DNA of 64,000 bases from Alphaproteobacteria bacterium (GTDB lineage: Bacteria; Planctomycetota; Phycisphaerae; UBA1845), in NCBI GenBank assembly GCA_028285105.1, contig JANQQE010000021.1:124001-188000 (forward strand), given 5' to 3'. The position numbers were made by a program, and so were the translations under genes. The notes under the pieces are model-generated. The model saw nothing but the letters and a program-made list of their open reading frames with translations. It searched no databases and was not told the DNA's origin. Of the stretch, positions 8,657-15,681 are shown piece after piece (the stretch's first letter is position 1; every line of letters begins with the position of its first letter).

Positions 8657-9496
8657 TCAACCCGCCAGCTGAACAAAGTCCAGCTCAAAGTTCTGCACAA
8701 ACTGCCCGGTCATCGGATGAACGTACCGTTCTCCGCGCCGGTTGAATGAATCGATCGCGCACCGCTCAAACGCGCGACCCACCGAATCGACCAGGACCGA
8801 AGTACCACCGCTGCCCATCAAATTTTCGATCTCGCTCTCGATCGCATTGATGCCGTTTTGATTATCAGCCCGAAGCTGGCCAACCCACCGAATCGTGCGC
8901 GCTTCGTTACCGAGCCCATGTCGAAACTCTCCGTCAATTCCCGGAAATCCGAACACCACCGACCGAGCCTCGATCGCACCAACCTGTGTCGAAACAACCG
9001 AATCCGATCCAACAATTGCCTGACCATCGAACGTCGGTGTCACAGAATCGGAAAACGCCTCGACGCTCCAACGCTGCTCAATCGCAATCGTCCGCTCGTT
9101 CGACAACACCACCCGCTCATCGACCGCACCGATCCGTCGATTGCCGGCAACCACCGCACCATCCAGCGCCACCGACGCTTCATGCGCCAAAGTAAACGCC
9201 CCGACACCATCAACGTCGCCAACCCGCGCACCATCTTCCGATCGCAGGTTCGTCGCAAAAACGTAAACCATCAATCGCGGACCGCCCGGAACCGGCTGGC
9301 CCGATGCCGACTTATCCCGGCCATCCAATCCGAACAACACTGCCGGCATCTGCAAATCCACCCCAGCCGCCAGCGCCGACTTGCGATCGGCAATCGCGAT
9401 CGCGCGAACCGTCGAAAACAAGGGCGAAGCCTCAACTTCAATCGCCCCCAAAATCGAACCCACCGCACTCTCAATGTCTGCAAATTCAGAAGCCAT
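8657..9496 (-). CDS. Mu gp37-like (DUF1834-type) neck protein fused to a second tail domain
   Basis: A 279-residue protein from the ATG at 9496 (an upstream ATG lies inside a dispersed repeat at 9510-9532 and is unlikely to be the original start). The first 120 residues have the pattern of Mu gp37/DUF1834 neck proteins: a helix with ADIESAVGSIL, then a variable strand, LMVYVFATNLRSE and a final GVGAFTLAHEASVAL. The last 110 residues (TIRWVGQLRADN, a helix of Asn/Glu, then FERCAIDSFNRRG and FELDFVQLAG) resemble a separate phage tail domain. In Mu, gp36 and gp37 are adjacent neck proteins, as here with the DUF1320 gene at 9577. Confidence 0.6.
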   Translation of the reverse strand: MASEFADIESAVGSILGAIEVEASPLFSTVRAIAIADRKSALAAGVDLQMPAVLFGLDGRDKSASGQPVPGGPRLMVYVFATNLRSEDGARVGDVDGVGAFTLAHEASVALDGAVVAGNRRIGAVDERVVLSNERTIAIEQRWSVEAFSDSVTPTFDGQAIVGSDSVVSTQVGAIEARSVVFGFPGIDGEFRHGLGNEARTIRWVGQLRADNQNGINAIESEIENLMGSGGTSVLVDSVGRAFERCAIDSFNRRGERYVHPMTGQFVQNFELDFVQLAG

Positions 9497-9509
9497 AAGC
9501 AACTCAAAG

Positions 9510-9532
9510 GTAGGTCGGGTCATCGACCCGAC
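9510..9532. repeat. Dispersed palindromic repeat, family A
   Basis: GTCGGGTC at 9514-9521 and GACCCGAC at 9525-9532 form a perfect 8-base inverted repeat around a 3-base centre, preceded by GTAG. The same element recurs at 25683, 31683 and 55115. This copy lies between two phage genes, overlapping the possible 5' extension of the gp37-like gene. It is the only copy inside the phage block. Confidence 0.85.
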
Positions 9533-9576
9533 AATCAAACAAAAAACTCAAGTGCACAGCTTTCAATCACCACACT

Positions 9577-10014
9577 TCACAAACCGGCCAACCCATCCTT
9601 CGAAAGCACCGCAGCGTTTCCGCTAGCCCGCGCCGTTACGCCAACCGCACCGGCCAACTCACTTTCAGCCGGCAACGCAACATCGCCATTCGCCACGTTC
9701 GCAAGCCAACTCACCGCGGCTTCGTACTGCGAAGCAACTTCCGGCGGAATCGGTGGACGCCGAACGTGCAGTCGATGCGCAACCACATCAAGCGAAACCG
9801 TCGCCAAGCTCGATGCCAACTCATCATGCAACCCCACATCAATCGGCACACGAAACCGACGGGCCAGGTAACTGTTCACTTCGCCCTCCGCACCCTCGCG
9901 CGCTTCAGCGATCGCTTCCGCATTCGCCGAACCGGTTCCCGCATCGTCGGTCAACTGAACCAACGCGGCAATCCCCAACCGTCTCTCGATGTCTGCATCA
10001 GTGATATAGCTCAC
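9577..10014 (-). CDS. Mu gp36-like neck protein (DUF1320)
   Basis: A 145-residue protein beginning at a GTG at 10014 after a GGAAAGGCGAG site. The N-terminus (SYITDADIERRLG, then LTDD) and the following helix with EAREGAEGEVNSYLARRF are the DUF1320 signature: a helical head-completion protein related to Mu gp36 and HK97-type connectors. The helix with VAHRLHVRRP and the Ala-rich C-terminus fit the family length of about 140. It sits between the capsid gene and the gp37-like gene, the Mu order. Confidence 0.82.
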   Translation of the reverse strand: MSYITDADIERRLGIAALVQLTDDAGTGSANAEAIAEAREGAEGEVNSYLARRFRVPIDVGLHDELASSLATVSLDVVAHRLHVRRPPIPPEVASQYEAAVSWLANVANGDVALPAESELAGAVGVTARASGNAAVLSKDGLAGL

Positions 10015-10124
10015 GAGTTTCTCGCCTTTCCGTCAGCCCCATCAAACCGTGTTGGCGTCGCGACCGAAGCATCGCAGCCGCGCCGCCAACACGCACCACA
10101 CCCACAAACCAGACGACCTACCCA

Positions 10125-11045
10125 TCACGCAATCTGAAACGTAGACTTCACCGCAAACTGCCAGTAACCGTAAGCCATGCGATAGCGCGCTCGAACGCCA
10201 AACATCAACTTCTCGCGCTTGAACACATCGTCGCTACCGTCAGACAGCGAATTAAATTCAATCGGCTCGCGATCCTGGAAAATAAAAGGCCGCACCACCC
10301 CGTTGTTCTTAAGCAGATACCAACTGTCCGAATCGGTCAGCCAAGGAAATGCAATAACCTGCGCAGCGCCACGAAGGGCGTTGTCCGAATTGCTCGTCAC
10401 CGACGAGTTTACAGCTTCCAATGCCGAAAAATACATTGTCGGAGGAACCACGCAATACATACCGTCAGCCGCAATCGCCATCGGTTGACCTTGATCGTCC
10501 TTGAACGACATCATCCGCGTAATGCCATCAGCCAACGCATCGCGAAACTCCGAAAATGTCGGTTGCCCCGGAATCGACGCACCGGAAGTAAACGTGTTTG
10601 ACTGTGTACCGCTTCCACCCGACACATGACTCGAGCCAAAAAACGACACACCATCGTACGAGTTAAACCCGCTCTGATCGCCATTCTCCAAGAGCTGCGC
10701 AATCAGATAGTCCTTATGCGTTGCAGCCCTTTCAGCCAACTCGCCAATCCGCACACGAATCTGTCCCGTCTGGTCGTCCGACAACTCGTCGCGATCGACT
10801 TCCAGTGTCGATTCGTACTTGAGATTCTCAATCGAGTAACTCTCGGGTCGTAACCCACGGGCCACGCGGCCAGTCCCCCATTCGCGCATCTGCGGCACCG
10901 AGCCAAGCCATCGATAAATCTCCGTATGACTCGTCGAAACAATCCGCGTCGACAGTTCCTCAAAATGCGTCGGCGCACCGTCGAAACGATTCGCAAACTC
11001 GCTCCGCAAACCCTTCGTCAACAAACCTGTATTGATGATCGCCAC
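10125..11045 (-). CDS. Major capsid protein, Mu gp34-like
   Basis: A 306-residue protein. I choose the GTG at 11045 because AAGGAG lies 7 bases upstream; the frame upstream to 11087 has no such site. The N-terminus (TKGLRSEFANRFDGAPTHF, then the STRIVSTSH and YRWLG segments), the middle Leu/Glu/Arg-rich alpha segment and the C-terminal ARYRMAYGYWQFAV are the pattern of the Mu-type head subunit T (gp34) with the HK97 fold. It follows the decoration protein and precedes the neck protein, as in Mu-type phages. Mature head protein would be produced after processing by the protease encoded at 12005. Confidence 0.85.
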   Translation of the reverse strand: MAIINTGLLTKGLRSEFANRFDGAPTHFEELSTRIVSTSHTEIYRWLGSVPQMREWGTGRVARGLRPESYSIENLKYESTLEVDRDELSDDQTGQIRVRIGELAERAATHKDYLIAQLLENGDQSGFNSYDGVSFFGSSHVSGGSGTQSNTFTSGASIPGQPTFSEFRDALADGITRMMSFKDDQGQPMAIAADGMYCVVPPTMYFSALEAVNSSVTSNSDNALRGAAQVIAFPWLTDSDSWYLLKNNGVVRPFIFQDREPIEFNSLSDGSDDVFKREKLMFGVRARYRMAYGYWQFAVKSTFQIA

Positions 11046-11159
11046 GAAAAAACTCCTTAAAACTAGGGGCGCAGAGGTCGCGCCCATTTGCGCAAGTCAG
11101 TAAAGAAACAAATGAATCCAATGCCCAAGAAATGCAGAACCAAACGTCGTCGGCGACAC

Positions 11160-11912
11160 TTAGGCTTCGACGCTGATGTCCGCATCGGCACCACCGACCG
11201 AAGCCACCGCCACCCAATCGCCATTCCCATCTGCAATCAGATGCACGAAATCGCCAATGTCCGTAATCGAAACGTATTTGTTGTCGGCTTGCTTGGCTCC
11301 TTTGATATAAATACCACCAGCCGCGCCTGGAGCGATGCGAATTTCCTGGTCGGCCATACACACGAATGCGAAGGCCGTTCCCTTTTCGACCGATTGCGGA
11401 AGCGTCGCCGTGATCGCACCACCTGCCCCCGCATTGGTAAACGTCGTTCCAGACTGTCGCGCTGACACGCCAAAATCCGCAGTCCGATGATCGATCGGCG
11501 AAACCCGCGTCGGTCCATCGCCAGCCAAACGCAGCACGACGTTGCCATCCGACTCCAACCCCTGCACATATCCAACAAACGTCGCCGCATCGCTGTCGAG
11601 CGTCAACGTCGCATCGTCACTCGCAAACACCGCCGCACCAACCGACGCCTGCACCGCACCGGTCAGCGGCAAGCCGAAATCGCCCATCGTATAAACGCGG
11701 ATGGATACATCGCCGTCGCCACCGCTGCTGTTGTCGCCCTCTTCATAAGCCAACCCGGCAAACTGCCCCGCACCGGTGACCGGTCTGGCGTAACCCGTCG
11801 GTCCCCATTCAATGAGCGCCCCCTTGTACAGGTGCGTCGATGCCGCCACCGCAACCGTCCGCAACTCCTGATCCACATAATGATTCACTTCCCGATTGGC
11901 CGATAGCGCCAT
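11160..11912 (-). CDS. Phage head decoration protein (DUF2190-like) with extra C-terminal domain
   Basis: A 250-residue protein. Residues 1-120 follow the DUF2190 pattern (a start with MALSANREVNHY, then AASTHLYKGALIEWGPTG, FAGLAYEEGDN, and VGAAVFASDDATLTL). These are small beta-barrel proteins on the outside of heads, where they stabilise the capsid. The remaining 130 residues form a second beta-rich unit (TAFAFVCMADQEIRIAPG, FVHLIADGNGDW) like phage surface-exposed domains, so the protein is about twice the usual length. Located between protease and capsid. Confidence 0.7.
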   Translation of the reverse strand: MALSANREVNHYVDQELRTVAVAASTHLYKGALIEWGPTGYARPVTGAGQFAGLAYEEGDNSSGGDGDVSIRVYTMGDFGLPLTGAVQASVGAAVFASDDATLTLDSDAATFVGYVQGLESDGNVVLRLAGDGPTRVSPIDHRTADFGVSARQSGTTFTNAGAGGAITATLPQSVEKGTAFAFVCMADQEIRIAPGAAGGIYIKGAKQADNKYVSITDIGDFVHLIADGNGDWVAVASVGGADADISVEA

Positions 11913-12004
11913 GATTCAATTCCCCCACAAATCCAAATGCCTTTACCCACACCAACGCAGCATGCAAGAATTTCAGTTAACCCAATTCGCAGTTAATCCA
12001 GTGC

Positions 12005-12949
12005 TTAGTTAATCCGATGCTTCAACGCATCCGCAACGTACGCCTCCTCAGACGTCAACCCCCAAAGCGACGTACACGCCTGATACTCCTGCCGCGCTCG
12101 ATGCGCCAACGCCTTTTCACCCGATTTCTCTCCGGCAGAAACGCTACCCGTCACCAACTTGCCAAGCGACACCACCACCGGCGCACTTTGCAGCCACTCA
12201 TCGAACAGCACCCGATCCGCATGCGCCAACTGCACCGCCCAATCGCGCTGCGCCGGCGCAAGTTTGCCCTCCGACATCGCCCGATTGATCAACCCATCGA
12301 TCTCAGCCGCCCGCGACGAATCCTCAAGCTCACGAATCCGCGCACTCGCCGCGGCAAGCACTGTCGAAACGTCCGACGCATCATCGACCTCAAGGCGTTC
12401 GCACAGTGCAGCCAGTTCCATATCCAATTCACCTGCACCATGCGCTGCTTCGTGATTCACGATCGCTGCCATCCCCACAATCGCCGGCTTATTAGTCAGC
12501 GCCACCGAGTGAATCGCCACCACCTTGCGATCGCTCTTTCGCAAAAGCACCACCGGCGACAAATACCGATACGCCTTCGCCGCAAGCAGTTCCCGCGCCT
12601 TGTCGGTCCACGTCACCGAAGCAACAAGCCCTTCTTCGGGAACAATCTCCAACCCGGTAATCCAACCAGCCGCCGGCGCCGCACCAGTCGGTGACGAATA
12701 TGCGCCACCCAGCGTCTGATGCTCATAGTCGATCGGAAGATCGGTGCCATGCGCCTCAAACGCAGCCACCGCTTCATCGCCGCTTTCCTGATCCACCACA
12801 AACGTCCCCGACTTACTCTCAACCTGCCCCCAGGGCGCAACGACGAGTCTACCAGGCACATTGCCTTCACCAATTCGCGCCCCCATCAGCGAAATCATTT
12901 CTTGCTCGTTCGCCACACGGATTTTGTCATTTAACTTGTTTGGTTTCAT
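12005..12949 (-). CDS. Phage head maturation protease, Mu gpI-like
   Basis: A 314-residue protein from the ATG at 12949; the frame upstream to 13117 overlaps the portal gene and is not needed. The protease part is at about 40-170: LPIDYEHQT, then PAAGWITGLE, LVASVTWTDKARELL, YRYLSPVV and VALTNKPAI, the sequence pattern of Mu I/peptidase U35-like head proteases. In Mu the same frame makes a scaffold from an internal start; here the C-terminal half is a long charged and helical region (ELEDSSRAAEIDGLIN and so on) that could serve as the scaffold. It lies between portal and decoration genes. Confidence 0.82.
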   Translation of the reverse strand: MKPNKLNDKIRVANEQEMISLMGARIGEGNVPGRLVVAPWGQVESKSGTFVVDQESGDEAVAAFEAHGTDLPIDYEHQTLGGAYSSPTGAAPAAGWITGLEIVPEEGLVASVTWTDKARELLAAKAYRYLSPVVLLRKSDRKVVAIHSVALTNKPAIVGMAAIVNHEAAHGAGELDMELAALCERLEVDDASDVSTVLAAASARIRELEDSSRAAEIDGLINRAMSEGKLAPAQRDWAVQLAHADRVLFDEWLQSAPVVVSLGKLVTGSVSAGEKSGEKALAHRARQEYQACTSLWGLTSEEAYVADALKHRIN

Positions 12950-13034
12950 TTCGTCGTTCGCCCCCGCTATGTTCACGTCCACTCTCGAACAATCCACTAA
13001 CATGCCCCATGATTCACACCATGCGCACTCTTTC

Positions 13035-14309
13035 TCACTTTCCGGAAAGCAGTGCTTCACCGGCTTCCGGTTCGGGAATACCCAATGACACCCGCGCCCA
13101 ACGCTTCGACACATCAACCCCCAACCGATTCACCGCCGCATCCAACACCGAAGTCAACTCATCCAGATCGCGCGGGCCAGCCACCTGCCGTTGAAAAAAC
13201 GGAACCGGCGCATCAGGTCCAAAGCGCACCCGCGCCATCGGCCCAAGAATGTCACGCCGAACGGTGCGCGCTTCCTTCCGCAAATCATTCGCCCGCAAAT
13301 CCTTACGCACCTGCTCGTGAATCTTCGTCGCCCCGAACGACCCGCCCAGCCCCGGTGTCTCCGTCGTCAGCGTTTGCCCCAACCAGGCTTTGCTCATTTC
13401 GCGGTTGAGAAAATCAATCAGCCCGCCATAAGGAGCGGGCGCTTTACCCTGACCGGATTCGATGAATTGCAGTTCGACCGCCCGGCTGAAAATCCCCGCC
13501 GCATTGCTGCCGAGCGATTCAAGCATTTTCAGCATTTCGCGTTTCTCTTCCGGCGTAATCGACTGGTCGTACCGCGCGATGCGCACCGGCATGCCGAAGA
13601 TTTCCGCAAAAATCATCCAGTCCTTCAACGCCAGATTTTTCGCCAGAAACGAAAGCGCCGTCACCCGCAACAACCCGCCTCGACTCGGATGCCCGCTCAC
13701 GCTATGCGGGGCATGCACAACAAATTTGTTCGGCGGCAATTCGATCCCGTCGACGTCATGTTCGTCGAGCAAAATGCGCGGCTTGTCGAAGTCGTCGAAA
13801 ACAATCCGACCAAAATCGATCGGTGCAAGATCCACCAATCCGATCCCACCATCAACGCGATCCCAAACCAGTTCCCCGATGGCAATGTTCCGCCCCAGCG
13901 CCAGCGACAAATGTTCGAGCAAATCGTCAAACGCATCCGTCGCCTTAAGCACCCCACGACAGTAGTCAGCCACCTCGTCAGCCCGCCCACGATCCACTTC
14001 TTCCAAAACATCCGCCGCACTGACGATCCGCCACTCCAAACCCGTCAGCGCCAACCGCCGCTTGTTCGCCACCGCATACAGATGGGGATCCTTCTCTTCC
14101 ATCTCTTCGTAAAGCTGCATCGCCCGCGAAAGCGAACCGGCATCGGCTTCGTGCAAAATGCTCACCAACCGCGACGGCGTTAACCCTGTAGACGGATAGT
14201 CGCGAACACTGTCCTCGCGCCGCGCCGACAAAAGCCTTCCCAAACTTGCCCGACTCTCATTGCCCTCGCCTGCAATTCGATTGACCACCCGCGTCACCCA
14301 ACGCTTCAT
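13035..14309 (-). CDS. Phage portal protein, Mu gp29-like (DUF935)
   Basis: A 424-residue protein whose ATG at 14309 has GGAGG 9 bases upstream. It begins with TPSRLVSILHEAD, MQLYEEMEEKDPHL and LTGLEWRIV, then the PFLRRD-like segments of portal proteins; the central IFAEIFGMPVRIARYD and GGSFGATKIHEQVRKD motifs are characteristic of the DUF935/Mu gp29 portal family. The portal is the twelve-fold ring through which the terminase pumps DNA. The family's usual length is 420-520. It lies just downstream of the terminase and upstream of the protease; a MuF head-morphogenesis gene, expected next in Mu, is missing. Confidence 0.9.
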   Translation of the reverse strand: MKRWVTRVVNRIAGEGNESRASLGRLLSARREDSVRDYPSTGLTPSRLVSILHEADAGSLSRAMQLYEEMEEKDPHLYAVANKRRLALTGLEWRIVSAADVLEEVDRGRADEVADYCRGVLKATDAFDDLLEHLSLALGRNIAIGELVWDRVDGGIGLVDLAPIDFGRIVFDDFDKPRILLDEHDVDGIELPPNKFVVHAPHSVSGHPSRGGLLRVTALSFLAKNLALKDWMIFAEIFGMPVRIARYDQSITPEEKREMLKMLESLGSNAAGIFSRAVELQFIESGQGKAPAPYGGLIDFLNREMSKAWLGQTLTTETPGLGGSFGATKIHEQVRKDLRANDLRKEARTVRRDILGPMARVRFGPDAPVPFFQRQVAGPRDLDELTSVLDAAVNRLGVDVSKRWARVSLGIPEPEAGEALLSGK

Positions 14310-14342
14310 CGTTCGCTTCCCTCCAATTGAATCCGCCTGCCC

Positions 14343-15607
14343 TTACCAAATCCCGCGACGGTCGTATTTCAAAGGCCCAATCGTCATCGACTCAGCCACC
14401 CCCGGATCGTCTGCGGCTGCATAGACTGCCAACGCTGCCGCCCAAAACCGATCCGCGTGATGCCCCTCGCGCCGCGATGCATCCAAAACAATCCGCCCGC
14501 TCGGACTCACCCGTCGCTCCAGACTGTGCCAATCGTTGCGAATCGCTTCATCTGCCGGAATCCGAATTGCCCGATCCTCTACGGCAATCCGAAGTCGCGA
14601 TGCCAGTTCCGTCTTCAGACTGGCAGTAAATGTCACGCACTCAACTTTGTGTCGCCCGAAATCTTCCTGAGCCGTCTCAGCCAACTGCATCCCAAGCCCG
14701 CCCGCATCCACGCAACACTTCCGGACGTTGCGCAACGAAAGCACTTCGGCGATTCGCTCGCTCTGCGCGCGAAACGTTTCACCGCGCAATTCAATGACAC
14801 TTCGTGTCACCAATGACTCGCCCCGTCGCGCCAACACCCAGACAACCGTTAAATCGTGACGACGACCAATATCTACGCCGACAAACAAATCTTCCTTCTC
14901 AGCCGCCAATTCCGACACCGGCGTATTGCGATCCAACCCCAAATCCTCACAAGCACTGATCTGCGCATGCGTCAAAAACGCCGTACTCTCATCAATGAAT
15001 TCGCAGAGAAATTCCTGCCGAAAGAGTTGCTCGTCGCCCATGCTGCGACGCAGTTGATCGACATCGACGTCCAACCCCCGAGCCACCGCATCGGGAAGTG
15101 TCACCGTCGAATGTCCGAACTCCGAATTGTCGCGCAATCGCGCAAACGTGTTCTTGATCCCCTTGGGTGTCGACGCCACATCCAATTCGCCATCGCCACG
15201 CAGCAACGTCGGAAACATCGCCGCCCAAATCTCGCGATCGTCCGCATGCATCGCGAACTCATCGAGAAACAAATCGCCCGAAAACCCCCGCGCCGTCTGC
15301 GGATTCGCTGGCAGGCCAATCACTTTCACCCCACCCGGTAATCGTAGTTCCATTTGCTTGAACGACGTCCCCGCAAGACCCGACGCAGCGACTTCGTAGA
15401 ACTCTTTCCCGTCTGCCGCGACCAGCAGTTCCATCGAAATCGATCGCCACTTTCGACATCCTCACGCTGAAAGGGCAAGAGCGGCACAAAACACGACACC
15501 GATGCAGGCACGGTCGGCGCACCTCCAGATTCCTTAACCTCGCTCAAGTCGTATACCGCCCCATCGAGACCAAACGCAGCAACCGCGCCAACGCATTCAA
15601 AAGCCAC
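14343..15607 (-). pseudogene. Phage terminase large subunit, Mu gp28-like, frame-disrupted
   Basis: The conserved terminase is split over two frames. One frame, from 15607, carries LLPFQRED, DRFRWNCW and the Walker A motif SRQTGKS and then meets a stop at 15326. The other, ending at 14343, carries FKQMELRLPGG, RGFSGDLFLDEFAMH (Walker B region), STPKG, the nuclease-domain VGVDIGRRHDLTVVWVL and the C-terminal GHHADRFWAA. Both reading frames use the same bases near 15404-15410. A plain frameshift alone would omit the 40-60 residues normally found between Walker A and the FKQME region, so a small out-of-frame deletion is the simplest explanation. The motor and nuclease parts are otherwise recognisable. 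Confidence 0.8.
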
Positions 15608-15681
15608 AACTTGCTACGCGCATTACGTTCAACTACTCGCTTGCCAACATTTGACTGGACCGGTACAACCGTCTGCCGACC

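Larger units (their letters stand above)
2719..15607 (-). mobile_element. Mu-type phage head and tail-tip cassette, incomplete
   Basis: Thirteen consecutive minus-strand genes: terminase, portal, protease, decoration, capsid, gp36-like, gp37-like, then hub, Gly-His, helix-beta, beta-helix, beta-rich and FN3-like proteins, then a coupled last gene. The head part follows the order of Mu. Missing are transposase or integrase, repressor, MuF, tail sheath and tube, tape measure, baseplate and lysis genes. No direct-repeat target duplication or attachment site could be identified at the edges. The right edge is close to the divergent TPR gene at 15682; the left edge adjoins the pterin dehydratase. 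Confidence 0.7.

Noticed and set aside
13191-14183. + strand frame of 330 codons
   Set aside because: Basic, Arg/His/Pro-rich shadow frame opposite the well-supported portal gene.
15404-15410. Programmed -1 frameshift in the terminase (GGGAAAG)
   Set aside because: The heptamer fits the slippery pattern, but the fused product would have GKE in place of the Walker A GKS/T and would lack the segment between Walker A and the next motif. A deletion explains the data better.
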